NCBI RefSeq assembly: GCF_001029105.3
Contig: NZ_CP011807.3
Coordinates: 62,001 to 126,000, forward strand
Length of the DNA stretch: 64,000 nucleotides
Reading direction: 5' to 3'
Source of the DNA: Pandoraea faecigallinarum
Lineage (GTDB): Bacteria; Pseudomonadota; Gammaproteobacteria; Burkholderiales; Burkholderiaceae
Shown: positions 34,626 through 43,691 of the stretch, piece after piece
Position numbering within the stretch: the stretch's first letter is position 1
Layout of the letters: every line of letters begins with the position of its first letter
The notes under the pieces: generated by a model
The model's input: only the letters and a program-made list of their open reading frames with translations
Told to the model about the DNA's origin: nothing
Database searches by the model: none
Made by a program: the position numbers and the translations under genes

Positions 34626-35476
34626 ACACGCCGGTGGCGCGGCACTACGCGCTGGCCGTTGCGCCGAACGGCGCCCGCCGTACGCACGCCGATCACCCGG
34701 CGCTGCCGATGACGCCGGACGAGCTCGGCGCGTGCGCCAAGGCATGTCTCGATGCGGGCACGGCGATGATTCACTTGCACGTGCGCAAGGCAGACGGCAC
34801 TCACAGCCTCGAAGTGCCCGATTATGAAGCCGGTATCGCCGCGGTGCGCCGCGCCGTCGGCAATGAACTGGTGTTGCAGGTCACGACCGAGGCGGTCGGC
34901 ATTTACACCCCGGCGCAGCAGATCGCGACGGTGCGGGCGTTGCGTCCCGAAGCGATCTCGGTCGCCTTGCGCGAAGTGTTGCCCGATGCCGCCCATGCGA
35001 GCGCCGCGCAAGCGTTTTTCGCCTGGCTTTGGCAGTCGCAGATCACGACGCAGTACATTCTGTACGACACCGCCGACGTGGCGCAGTACTGGCGCCTGCG
35101 CGCGAGCGGCGCGATTCGTCCCGGGCGGCACTGGGTGTTGTTCGTGCTGGGTCGTTACAGCAAGGGCCAGTTGTCTTCGCCATCCGACCTGCTGCCGTTT
35201 CTCAACGCCTGGCACGCCGGAGTCGACGCGCAGGGCGAGGCGTCGGCCGAAACCCCCTGGGCCATGTGCGCGTTCGGCCCGCGCGAGGCGGAGTGCGCGC
35301 TGGCGGCAGTGTTGCAGGGCGGCCACGCCCGGATTGGCTTCGAGAACAATCTTTATCTGCCGGATGGCAGCCTCTGCCCGGACAATGCCGCGTCGCTCGG
35401 CGTGCTGACGTCCGCGGCCCGCCCGCTGGCGCTCGCGCCCATGACGGCGAACGCCTTGCGCGAATTGACGCGCTGA
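34622..35476 (+). CDS. Beta-keto acid cleavage enzyme (BKACE, DUF849)
   Basis: 284 residues. BKACE enzymes condense a beta-keto acid with acetyl-CoA and cleave it to acetoacetate plus a new acyl-CoA, using a zinc ion. The His51-Leu-His53 motif (AMIHLHVRKADG) holds zinc ligands, and GHARIGFENNLYLPDG fits the C-terminal conserved GxRVGLED-type block. ATGA overlap with the aminotransferase gives tight coupling. The combination implies breakdown of a beta-amino acid by transamination and then cleavage. Confidence 0.87.
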   Translation: MNTPVARHYALAVAPNGARRTHADHPALPMTPDELGACAKACLDAGTAMIHLHVRKADGTHSLEVPDYEAGIAAVRRAVGNELVLQVTTEAVGIYTPAQQIATVRALRPEAISVALREVLPDAAHASAAQAFFAWLWQSQITTQYILYDTADVAQYWRLRASGAIRPGRHWVLFVLGRYSKGQLSSPSDLLPFLNAWHAGVDAQGEASAETPWAMCAFGPREAECALAAVLQGGHARIGFENNLYLPDGSLCPDNAASLGVLTSAARPLALAPMTANALRELTR

Positions 35477-35524
35477 TCGCCAGCGGCTTCGCGCGACGGA
35501 TTCCGGCATCCGTGCAGCGGGCTA

Positions 35525-35547
35525 CCCGGGCACAAGCGGTGCCCGGG
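35525..35547 (+). terminator. Hairpin after the BKACE gene
   Basis: CCCGGGCAC-AAGCG-GTGCCCGGG, a perfect 9-bp stem 49 bp past the stop. It lacks a T-tract, so termination may be partial or Rho-assisted. Confidence 0.5.
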
Positions 35548-35693
35548 AGTGTGCGACGGATCGGAAATAAACCCAAATACAAGGCCTGACCGGCGTTGTC
35601 CGGCCGGGCTGCTGTAATAGAATCGGCGTAACCTCAAAAAGGCCCGCGTCGTCCTCCTCCGGCACCGGGCACGAATCCGAACGGGAGCGCGGC

Positions 35694-37343
35694 GTGAAAC
35701 ACTGGTCGATCCGACATCGCATTCTGGCCAGTTTTGGCCTGATCCTTGCCTTGATGGCCCTCATGGCGGGCGTCGCCTATACGCGCCTAACCGCTATCGA
35801 AGCGGACGCGCGCAGTGTGGAAGACGACTCTGCACCGGGTCTCTACTACAGCACGATGCTGCGCGGTGCGTGGTTCGAGAGCTACCAGTTGCTCCAGCAG
35901 GTCGTCGCCATCGACGACAACGACAAGACCCGTGCGGTCGATCTCGACGCGCTGCGCGCGGCCGACACCCGCATCGACGGCTGGATCAAGGATTACGGTA
36001 CCACCGTCAACCGAGCCATCGACCGGATTCAGTACGACGAAGTGCGCGGCACACGCAGCCAGTACGGCCGCATCAGTACACAGGTGCTCAAGCTGGTCGC
36101 GGACGGTCAGATGCCCGCCGCACGCGCGATGCTCACCGACCAGCTCTATCCCGAGTGGGGCCGCGGGCGCGCCGCCATCCAGCGCCTGGTCGACACCAAC
36201 AAGACCTATTCGGACGAAGCCACGCACAGCATCAGCGAAGCCGTGCTGGCCGCCAAGGCCACGCTGCTCATTACGCTGGCCGTGGCGTTGGCGTTCGCCG
36301 TGCTCGCGGGGTGGATGCTGTTCCGCGCGATCAGCGTGCCGCTTGCCAGCGTGATGCAGATTCTGGAGGTCATGCGCTCGGGCGATCTGACCCGGCGGCT
36401 CAATCTGGAGCGTCGTGACGAATTCGGTGCGCTGGAGTCGGGCTTCAACCGCATGACGGACGAACTGACGGGGCTCGTCGGGCAAGCCCAGAAATCGGCG
36501 CTGCAAGTGACGACGTCGGTGACCGAAATCGCCGCAACGTCGCGCCAGCAGCAGGCGACGGCGTCGGAGACGGCGGCCACGACCTCCGAGATCGGCGCGA
36601 CGTCGCGCGAGATTTTCGCCACGTCGCGCGATCTGGCGCGCACCATGACCGAAGTCGCAGGCGTGGCCGATCACGCGGCAACGCTCGCGGGCACGGGGCA
36701 TGTCAGCCTCACCCGCATGGAAGACGCGATGCGTCACGTGGTCGAAGCGGCTGGCTCCGTGAACGGCAAGCTCGGCATCCTCAACGAGAAGGCGGGCAAC
36801 ATCAATCAGGTCGTGACCACGATCACGAAGGTGGCCGACCAGACCAATCTGCTCTCGCTCAATGCGGCCATCGAGGCGGAGAAGGCGGGCGAATACGGCC
36901 GCGGCTTCGCCGTGGTGGCAACGGAGATTCGTCGTCTTGCCGATCAGACGGCCGTGGCGACATACGACATCGAGCAAATGATCAAGGAGATCCAGTCGGC
37001 GGTGTCGGCAGGCGTGATGGGCATGGACAAGTTCGCCGAGGAAGTGCGTCGCGGCATGGATGAAATGCGTCAGGTGGGCGACCAGCTCGCGCAGATCATC
37101 TCGCAGGTGCAGACGTTGCCGCCGCGCTTCCAGGTCGTGAACGAAGGCATGCAGGCGCAGGCCACCGGGGCGGAGCAGATCAATCAGGCGCTGGTGCAGC
37201 TCTCCGAGGCCGCGCAACAGACGGCCGAGTCGTTGCAGCAGTCGAGTCAGGCCATCGAAGAACTCAATCACGTGGCCAATGGCCTCAAGAGCGGCGTGTC
37301 GCGGTTCAAGGTGCAGACACTCCCGCCGACCGGGCTGGTCTGA
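35694..37343 (+). CDS. wspA: WspA, methyl-accepting surface-sensing receptor
   Basis: Membrane receptor at the head of the Wsp chemosensory pathway. 549 residues: membrane segment 11-30, periplasmic four-helix domain to about 187, second membrane segment 189-210, HAMP to about 262, then the signalling domain. The conserved hairpin tip is [40 protein letters not shown] (381-420). In pseudomonads WspA responds to surface contact or envelope stress and stimulates the kinase WspE. GTG start; first gene of the operon, 46 bp before wspB. The 217-bp upstream gap holds one hairpin and presumably the promoter, which I could not place. Confidence 0.93.
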   Translation: MKHWSIRHRILASFGLILALMALMAGVAYTRLTAIEADARSVEDDSAPGLYYSTMLRGAWFESYQLLQQVVAIDDNDKTRAVDLDALRAADTRIDGWIKDYGTTVNRAIDRIQYDEVRGTRSQYGRISTQVLKLVADGQMPAARAMLTDQLYPEWGRGRAAIQRLVDTNKTYSDEATHSISEAVLAAKATLLITLAVALAFAVLAGWMLFRAISVPLASVMQILEVMRSGDLTRRLNLERRDEFGALESGFNRMTDELTGLVGQAQKSALQVTTSVTEIAATSRQQQATASETAATTSEIGATSREIFATSRDLARTMTEVAGVADHAATLAGTGHVSLTRMEDAMRHVVEAAGSVNGKLGILNEKAGNINQVVTTITKVADQTNLLSLNAAIEAEKAGEYGRGFAVVATEIRRLADQTAVATYDIEQMIKEIQSAVSAGVMGMDKFAEEVRRGMDEMRQVGDQLAQIISQVQTLPPRFQVVNEGMQAQATGAEQINQALVQLSEAAQQTAESLQQSSQAIEELNHVANGLKSGVSRFKVQTLPPTGLV

Positions 37344-37388
37344 CGTCGACGGCACGTTTGCCGTCATTTGCTCATCGCGGACACCGAC

Positions 37389-37895
37389 ATGCTGTTCCTG
37401 CGTTTCGCCATCGCGACCGATCATTACGTCATCGAAGCCGGCCATGTCGCCGAGGTGCTGCCGTGGCTTGCCCTCAAACGCCTGCCGGCCGCGCCTGCGT
37501 GGGTGGCCGGGGCGTTCAGCTATCGCGGCGAATCTGTCCCGGTCATCGATATGACGCGGCTTGCTACCGGCGTGGGTGCGCCTGAGCGCCGGTCCACCCG
37601 TCTGGTGCTCGTCCATTACCCCGCGCCCGGCCCGCAGGCGAGACGCCTCGGTGTGCTCCTCGAGCGCGCGACCGGCACCATGCGTGCGGACGTCGAGGCG
37701 TTCCGATCCAGCGGTGTCGACTTGCCTGAGGGGCGTTATCTCGGGCCGGTGCTCGATACCGAAGACGGCCTCGTGCAATGGGTGCGTGTCGACCAACTGT
37801 TGACCGGCGAGGCGCGTGCGCTTCTCTTCGATGCCGCCCAGGCGGCGCTGGCCGATGAGGCTCACGGCGCCGGCGGCGCGGGGGTACCGGCATGA
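37389..37895 (+). CDS. wspB: WspB, CheW-like adaptor
   Basis: 168 residues forming a single CheW domain (MLFLRFAIATDHYVIEAGHVAEVLPW ... GAFSYRGESVPVIDMTRL). It should couple WspA to the kinase WspE in the membrane array. The ATG at 37389 is chosen; a TTG at 37368 is in frame upstream. Its stop overlaps the start of wspC (ATGA). Confidence 0.9.
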   Translation: MLFLRFAIATDHYVIEAGHVAEVLPWLALKRLPAAPAWVAGAFSYRGESVPVIDMTRLATGVGAPERRSTRLVLVHYPAPGPQARRLGVLLERATGTMRADVEAFRSSGVDLPEGRYLGPVLDTEDGLVQWVRVDQLLTGEARALLFDAAQAALADEAHGAGGAGVPA

Positions 37896-39310
37896 GTCAC
37901 GTGCGAGATATCGAACGCTTGTTGCGCGACACCATGGGGCTCGATGCCGAAACGCTCGGGGCCCATGCCATCGAACGCGCGGTGCGCGCCCGTCTTGTCG
38001 CGCTGTCGCCCGAATTGCAGGACCCCCCGCCTTACACGCGCTACTGGCAGCGATTGCAGCAATCGCCGCAGGAGCTTCAGGCGCTGATCGAAACCGTCGT
38101 GGTGCCCGAGACATGGTTCTACCGCCATCGCGAGGCCTTCACGGCGCTGGCGCAAATGGCGCAGGAAGCGCGCGCGTCGCGCCGCGACACACCGCGTGAG
38201 GGGCAACCGTTGCGACTTCTGAGTCTGCCGTGTTCGACCGGCGAAGAGCCATACTCGATCGCGATGACAATGTTCGATGCGGGCTTCGGCGCGAACGATT
38301 TCACCGTCGATGCGGTGGACATCAGCGAACGGGCGCTCGCCGTGGCACGCCAAGGACTGTACGGTCGTAATTCGTTTCGCGGCCCGCCGGACACGATGTT
38401 GTTCCGGGACAGGTACTTCACGCCCGAAGAAGACGGCTTTCGCGTCATTGGCGCACTGCGCGCACGGGTGCGCTGGCATGCGGGCAATCTCTTCGATCCC
38501 TCGCTGATCGATCGGCTGGGTACGTTCGACTTCGTCTTCTTTCGCAATGTGCTGATCTATTTCGATCGCGACGGACAGCGCCGGGCCATCGCGGCATTGG
38601 AACGACTCATGCGCATGGGCGCGACGCTTTTCGCAGGACCCGCCGAAGGCGGCGCGCTGACGAACAACGGCCTCGCGCCGACCGGGCACGTACAGGCATT
38701 TTCGTTCCGGGTGGCCGGACCGGTGAGCGATGTGGTGGCGGCCGGAATGGCATCCGCAGGGGCTTCCGTGCGAAGCTTCGGACCGCCGCCGCCATCGCCG
38801 CCTGCTTCACCTTCGCCTTCGTCTACGGCGGCCTCCACTTCCCGGAGACCTCCGGCATCGCGCGTATCCCTCGCGCCGCTATCCACCCGTTCGATGACGC
38901 CCGCCGCCTCCAAACGGGGCGATACCGCGGCTAAGGCCGATGTCGACGCCCAGTTGGCACAGGCGCGCGTGGCGGCCGACGCTGGCGATTTCGTGCGCGC
39001 CGTCGCCGTATGCCGTACGGTGCTCGCGGCCGATCGCGCCAATGCACAGGCCGAGTATCTGCTGGGACTCGTCGAAGATGCGCGCGGAGACTCGCAAGCG
39101 GCGCTCGTCCATTACCGGCGGGCGCTGTATCTCGACCCGGCGCATTACGAAGCGCTCGTGCACTGCGCGGCATTGCTCGACGCGCGCGGCGACGCGCCGG
39201 GGGCGCGCCGACTGCTCGAACGCGCAGGACGCGCCGAGCGCACCGACGCTGCGAAGCCGTCCTCCGAAACGCATGATCCGGTACAACGCCACGGGACCCG
39301 ACATCGATGA
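37892..39310 (+). CDS. wspC: WspC, CheR-type methyltransferase with TPR tail
   Basis: Methylates glutamates on WspA with S-adenosylmethionine, raising its signalling output. 472 residues: CheR N-terminal helices (1-75), SAM-binding domain with LSLPCSTGEEPYSIAM (110-125) and the FFRNVLIYF motif near 215, then a Ser/Pro-rich linker (about 292-330) and TPR repeats at about 350-450 (AEYLLGLVEDARGDSQAALVHYRRALYLDPAHYEALVHCAALLDARGD). The CheR-TPR layout is typical of WspC. ATGA overlaps at both ends. Confidence 0.93.
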   Translation: MSHVRDIERLLRDTMGLDAETLGAHAIERAVRARLVALSPELQDPPPYTRYWQRLQQSPQELQALIETVVVPETWFYRHREAFTALAQMAQEARASRRDTPREGQPLRLLSLPCSTGEEPYSIAMTMFDAGFGANDFTVDAVDISERALAVARQGLYGRNSFRGPPDTMLFRDRYFTPEEDGFRVIGALRARVRWHAGNLFDPSLIDRLGTFDFVFFRNVLIYFDRDGQRRAIAALERLMRMGATLFAGPAEGGALTNNGLAPTGHVQAFSFRVAGPVSDVVAAGMASAGASVRSFGPPPPSPPASPSPSSTAASTSRRPPASRVSLAPLSTRSMTPAASKRGDTAAKADVDAQLAQARVAADAGDFVRAVAVCRTVLAADRANAQAEYLLGLVEDARGDSQAALVHYRRALYLDPAHYEALVHCAALLDARGDAPGARRLLERAGRAERTDAAKPSSETHDPVQRHGTRHR

Positions 39311-39966
39311 CCTCTCGCGAACTCGCGCCTGACGCCGGCCGCGGTCCCGGCGCGCTCGACCCGGCATCGTCGCCCACGGTCAAACCGGACGCCGGCACCC
39401 TGCACCGTCAGGCCGCCGAATTACTCGACCGGTTGCCGGTCGTGCCGGTCGATCCAGCGCCCTGGCGCACCGCACCCGGCGATGACGAGATCGTGCGTGG
39501 GGCGTCCTTGCTGCTCTTCCGGCTGGCCGACGAGTGGCTGGCGCTTCCCACGTCGGCCATCGAAGAGGTCGCGCCGATGCGCGGCTGGCATACGGTGCCG
39601 GGGCATCGTCAGCGCGCGTTGCTTGGACTCGTCAATTTGCGCGGCGCGCTGGTGCCGTGCCTGTCGCTGGGCGAACTGCTCGGCGTGCAACCGGCGCCGC
39701 AAACGCAGCGCGCGCCGTCGAACATGTTGCGGGCGAGTACGGCACGGCTGCTGGCGCTGCGCCATGGTCATCACCTCAGTGCGTTTCCCGTGACGGAGGT
39801 CCACGGCACGATCAAACCCGCGAGCGCGGCGTTGGGCGCGGTACCTGCGACGGCGTTGGGCGCCTCCGACGGCTTTGCGATCGCCGTTCTGCCCTGGCGC
39901 GAGCATGTCGTCGGGGTGCTGGATCCGTTGCGCGTAGGAGCGGCGTTCGACAGGAGCCTCGCATGA
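39307..39966 (+). CDS. wspD: WspD, second CheW-like adaptor
   Basis: 219 residues: an N-terminal extension of about 60 residues, then a CheW domain (LLLFRLADEWLALPTSAIEEVAPMRGWHTVPG ... LVNLRGALVPCLSLGELLGV). Scaffold between receptor and kinase, alongside WspB. Overlaps wspC and wspE by ATGA. Confidence 0.9.
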   Translation: MTSRELAPDAGRGPGALDPASSPTVKPDAGTLHRQAAELLDRLPVVPVDPAPWRTAPGDDEIVRGASLLLFRLADEWLALPTSAIEEVAPMRGWHTVPGHRQRALLGLVNLRGALVPCLSLGELLGVQPAPQTQRAPSNMLRASTARLLALRHGHHLSAFPVTEVHGTIKPASAALGAVPATALGASDGFAIAVLPWREHVVGVLDPLRVGAAFDRSLA

Positions 39967-42533
39967 GCGACGACCTTCGGAATGCGACGCTGCTCGATCT
40001 GTTCCGCATGGAGACGGAGACGCAGGCGCAGGTGTTGGGCGACGGCCTGCTGGCGCTCGAACGTGCGCCGACCGACGCGTCGCGCCTCGAAGCCTGCATG
40101 CGGGCCGCGCATTCGCTCAAGGGCGCGGCGCGTATCGTGGGCGTCGAGGCCGGCGTCGCGCTCGCCCATGTGCTCGAAGATGCTTTCGTTGCGGCACAGC
40201 GCGGCGCGCTCGTATTGGACGTGCCGATCATCGACCGCCTGTTGCAGGGAGTGGACCTGCTCATGCGCCTTGCCCATCCGCCAGGGCGCGACCCGAATTG
40301 GGCGCAGGGCGCAGGCAAGGCGGAAATCGATACCTTTGTCGCAACGCTTACCGAGACGCTGGCGTCGCTGGCGGAAGGCGGGCCGAAGAATGCGTCGACA
40401 GGCGCGTCGCCGGACGAACTCACGGCATTCGATTACGCCAGTTACGGTACGCCCGCCGACGATGCGCGAGCCGCGTCGGCAACGCCTTCGTTGTCCGCGG
40501 CCGGTGAGGCATCCGCAATGTCGGCAATGTCGGCAACGTCGCCAACGTCGCCAACGTCCGCCGCTTCGCCCGCGAGCGCAGGGTCATCGGCCTTGCATGG
40601 CGGCGACCGGCGCGAGACGTTCGACGATGCGCGCAGCATGCGCGACATGCACGACATGCGCGACATGCACGACATGCACGACATGCACGACATGCACGAC
40701 ATGCACGACATGCACGATATGCCGGATATGGACGGCGCAGGTGCAGGCAAAGGCGACGCCTCGGGCAACGGGTCACGCGCGTTGCGCGTCTCCGCCGAGA
40801 ACCTGGATCGTTTGTTGCGCCTGTCGAGCGAGGCGTTAGTGGCATCGCGCTGGTCGCAGCCATTCGCGCAGTCGTTGCGGCGGCTCAAACGTCATCAGCA
40901 CGATGCGGACGAAGCGCTCGAGCGCGTAAGCTCCGCGCTTGCGCGGGTGGCCGGGCGTGCCGACGAAGACCGTCAGGTGCTGCTCGCGGCGCTGGCCGAC
41001 CTGCGCCGTGCGCTCGGCGCCGGCGGACAGTTGCTCGCGGAGCAGGTCCACGAACTGGACGAATTCGACCGGCGCTCGACGCAACTGTCGCAGCGTTTGT
41101 ATGACGAAGCGCTCGCCTGCCGCATGCGCCCCATCGACGACCGTCTCGGCGGCTTCGCCCGCATGGTGCGCGATCTCGGGCGCACACTCGGCAAGCCCGC
41201 GCGGCTGGAAATTCGCGGCGCCGACACGCAGGTCGACCGCGACATTCTCGATCGGTTGGACGCGCCGCTGGGCCATTTGCTGCGCAATGCCGTCGACCAC
41301 GGGCTCGAAAGCCCGGAAGTGCGCGCGGCGGCGGGCAAACCGAGCGAGGGTGTCATTACGCTGAGCGCACGGCACAGTGCGGGGCTGCTCCTTGTGAGCG
41401 TGGCCGACGACGGCGCCGGCATCGATCTCGAGCGCGTGCGTGAGGCCGTCGTCAAGCGCGCACTGGTTACGCCGGAGACCGCGCAGCGGCTCGACGACAA
41501 CGAACTGCTCGAATTCCTGATGCTGCCGGGCTTCACGTTGCGCGATACGGTGACGGACGTCTCCGGGCGCGGTGTCGGTCTGGACGCCGTGCGCGCGATG
41601 GCGGCAATGGTGCGCGGCACGGTGCGCATCGAACACGCGCCGGGGCGAGGGACCAAATTCGTCATGCAATTGCCACTGACGCTCTCGGTGGTGCGCAGCC
41701 TGCTCGTCGAAATCGCCGGTGAACCCTACGCGCTTCCGCTCGCCAGTTTGTCGCGCACGCTGGCGCTGCCGCAGGCGCGTATCGAGCGGCTCGAAGGGCG
41801 TGCGCATTTCACGCTGGACGGCAGGCAGATCGGTCTGGTGAGCGCGCAGCAGGTGCTGTGCGGTACGGCGCCGGCCGGCGTCGAGGGCGACCAGCCGGTG
41901 GTGGTATTCGGCGAAGGCGAGACGCGCTACGGACTGGCCGTCGACAAATTCCTCGGCGAGCGCATGCTCGTCGTGCAACCGCTCGACGTGCGTCTGGGCA
42001 AGCTGCCCAATATTGCGGCGGGCGCACTCGCGGAAGACGGTTCGCCGCTGCTCATCATCGACACCGCCGATCTGGTGCGCTCGATCGCAAAGGCTGTGGA
42101 GACGGGTGCCCTGGAGCGACTGCCGATGCGCGCGGCGCTGGCGAGCGGCCGTGCACGCAAGCGCGTGCTGGTCGTCGACGATTCGTTGACCGTGCGCGAG
42201 CTGGAGCGCAAGCTGCTTGCCGCGCGCGGCTACGATGTGAGCGTTGCCGTCGACGGCATGGACGGCTGGAATGCCGTGCGCAGCGAGACGTTCGATATGG
42301 TGATCACGGACGTCGACATGCCGCGCATGGACGGCATCGAGCTGGTGACCCTCATCAAGCGCGACACGCGCACGGCCGAATTGCCGGTCATGATCGTTTC
42401 ATATAAGGATCGCGAGGAAGATCGACAGCGCGGACTCGATGCGGGCGCCGACTATTACCTCGCGAAGGGCAGCTTCCATGACGACGCATTGCTGCGTGCG
42501 GTCGTGGATCTCATCGGGGAGCCGGGGTCATGA
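39963..42533 (+). CDS. wspE: WspE, hybrid CheA-type histidine kinase with receiver
   Basis: Central kinase of the pathway, phosphorylating WspR and WspF. 856 residues: HPt domain with phosphorylated His50 (AAHSLKGAAR), a long low-complexity linker at about 140-278, dimerisation and HATPase domains (HLLRNAVDHGLESPE is the N box; DDGAGIDLERV and GRGVGLDAVRAM are G boxes), a CheW-like domain, then a receiver (VLVVDDSLTVRELE, phosphorylated Asp in VITDVDMPRMDG). The linker holds two runs of 9-bp tandem repeats, giving AMS/ATS/PTS and then MHD triplets. It is longer than the usual 750 or so residues because of this linker. Start is the ATGA overlap with wspD. Confidence 0.94.
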   Translation: MSDDLRNATLLDLFRMETETQAQVLGDGLLALERAPTDASRLEACMRAAHSLKGAARIVGVEAGVALAHVLEDAFVAAQRGALVLDVPIIDRLLQGVDLLMRLAHPPGRDPNWAQGAGKAEIDTFVATLTETLASLAEGGPKNASTGASPDELTAFDYASYGTPADDARAASATPSLSAAGEASAMSAMSATSPTSPTSAASPASAGSSALHGGDRRETFDDARSMRDMHDMRDMHDMHDMHDMHDMHDMHDMPDMDGAGAGKGDASGNGSRALRVSAENLDRLLRLSSEALVASRWSQPFAQSLRRLKRHQHDADEALERVSSALARVAGRADEDRQVLLAALADLRRALGAGGQLLAEQVHELDEFDRRSTQLSQRLYDEALACRMRPIDDRLGGFARMVRDLGRTLGKPARLEIRGADTQVDRDILDRLDAPLGHLLRNAVDHGLESPEVRAAAGKPSEGVITLSARHSAGLLLVSVADDGAGIDLERVREAVVKRALVTPETAQRLDDNELLEFLMLPGFTLRDTVTDVSGRGVGLDAVRAMAAMVRGTVRIEHAPGRGTKFVMQLPLTLSVVRSLLVEIAGEPYALPLASLSRTLALPQARIERLEGRAHFTLDGRQIGLVSAQQVLCGTAPAGVEGDQPVVVFGEGETRYGLAVDKFLGERMLVVQPLDVRLGKLPNIAAGALAEDGSPLLIIDTADLVRSIAKAVETGALERLPMRAALASGRARKRVLVVDDSLTVRELERKLLAARGYDVSVAVDGMDGWNAVRSETFDMVITDVDMPRMDGIELVTLIKRDTRTAELPVMIVSYKDREEDRQRGLDAGADYYLAKGSFHDDALLRAVVDLIGEPGS
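40515..40559 (+). repeat. 9-bp degenerate tandem repeat within wspE (AMS/ATS/PTS)
   Basis: Five 9-bp units (GCAATGTCG twice, then ACG-containing variants) encode Ala-Met-Ser-Ala-Met-Ser-Ala-Thr-Ser-Pro-Thr-Ser-Pro-Thr-Ser in the WspE linker. In frame, so copy change would alter linker length only. Confidence 0.85.
40638..40733 (+). repeat. 9-bp tandem repeat within wspE encoding (Met-His-Asp)n
   Basis: ATGCACGAC-type units encode residues 226-257 of WspE: MRD, MHD, MRD, six MHD, MPD, MD. The six MHD units are identical at DNA level except the last base of the final one. A recent slippage expansion in the linker between the HPt and dimerisation domains. Confidence 0.95.
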
Positions 42534-43537
42534 AAATCGGGATCGTGAACGATTCGGTCATCGCGGTGGAAGCGTTGCGACGCACGCTGGCACAACGGCC
42601 GGGCCTTGATGTCGTGTGGATTGCGCACGACGGCGCGCAAGCGGTGCAAATGTGCGAATGCGCTACACCCGATCTGGTGCTGATGGATCTCGTCATGCCG
42701 GTTATGGACGGGGTGGCGGCCACGCGCGAGATCATGCGCCGCGCCCCCTGCCCGATTCTGATCGTGACATCCGATGTGGGGCACCACGCGAGCCTTGTGT
42801 TCGATGCCATGGGCGCAGGCGCGGTGGATGCGGTCGACACGCCGGTATTGGGCGGATCGGACCTTGCACGGCCGGCGTCGTCGCTACTCGCGAAGATCGA
42901 AGCGATCGCGGCGCAACAAGCCGATGCCGTAGCGCCGCAACCGGCGATGCCGTCGCGCGTCACGTCGGGCACCGATGCGCTGGTCGCCATCGGCGCGTCC
43001 GCGGGCGGACCGGCCGCGCTCGCGACGCTGCTCGGCCGGTTGCCCGAGAACTTCGGTGCGGGAGTCATCGTCGTACAGCATGTGGACGACGCTTTCGCTC
43101 CCGGCATGGCCACGTGGCTCGACCAGCAGACGTCGCTCACGGTCCGGCTGGTGGAGGCGGGCGAGCGACCCTCGGCGGGCACCGTACTGCTCGCCGGCGG
43201 CAATCGGCATCTGCGGGTGGACGCGAGCGCCCGCTGCGTGTATACCGACGAACCTAGGGATGCGGTGTACCGGCCGTCCATCGACGTGTTTCTGCACAGC
43301 GTTGCCGAGAACTGGCGTTCGCGCGCGGTCGGTGTGCTTCTGACGGGCATGGGGCGTGACGGTGCCGCAGGACTCGGCGCGATGCGCGCGCAAGGTTTCA
43401 TCACGATGGCGCAGGATCGGGCCACGAGCGCGGTGTACGGCATGCCGAAAGCGGCGGCCGAAGCCGGTGCGGCCTCGCAGATTCTGCCGCTGCCGAGCAT
43501 TGCGCCGCAACTGGTCGCGCTTTTCGGCACGGTATAG
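42530..43537 (+). CDS. wspF: WspF, CheB-type methylesterase
   Basis: Removes methyl groups from WspA and so damps the pathway; its loss in pseudomonads gives wrinkly, biofilm-forming variants. 335 residues: receiver with Asp53 (LVLMDLVMPVMDG), linker, then the methylesterase domain with the Ser motif GASAGGPAAL, the VVQHVDDAFAPGMATWL His motif and TGMGRDGAAG with the catalytic Asp. Intact, so adaptation should work. ATGA overlap with wspE. Confidence 0.94.
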   Translation: MKIGIVNDSVIAVEALRRTLAQRPGLDVVWIAHDGAQAVQMCECATPDLVLMDLVMPVMDGVAATREIMRRAPCPILIVTSDVGHHASLVFDAMGAGAVDAVDTPVLGGSDLARPASSLLAKIEAIAAQQADAVAPQPAMPSRVTSGTDALVAIGASAGGPAALATLLGRLPENFGAGVIVVQHVDDAFAPGMATWLDQQTSLTVRLVEAGERPSAGTVLLAGGNRHLRVDASARCVYTDEPRDAVYRPSIDVFLHSVAENWRSRAVGVLLTGMGRDGAAGLGAMRAQGFITMAQDRATSAVYGMPKAAAEAGAASQILPLPSIAPQLVALFGTV

Positions 43538-43691
43538 ATCGCGAGAAGGGTAGCAACAAGGCCTGCGAGAATGGTCGCGCGAATGATTGCGCGGAATGAT
43601 CGGGCGAAGGTTGCCGAAGGCAGCGCAGCCGCACAAGAACAGCCACGTGCGTAACGTGGTAGCAGAGTCAATAAGGAGAGGGGCAAAAACT

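Noticed and set aside
40638..40733. Sequence-assembly artefact in wspE
   Set aside because: The frame is preserved, unit variants (MRD, MPD, final GAT codons) break uniformity, and a second degenerate array nearby shows the linker is naturally repetitive.
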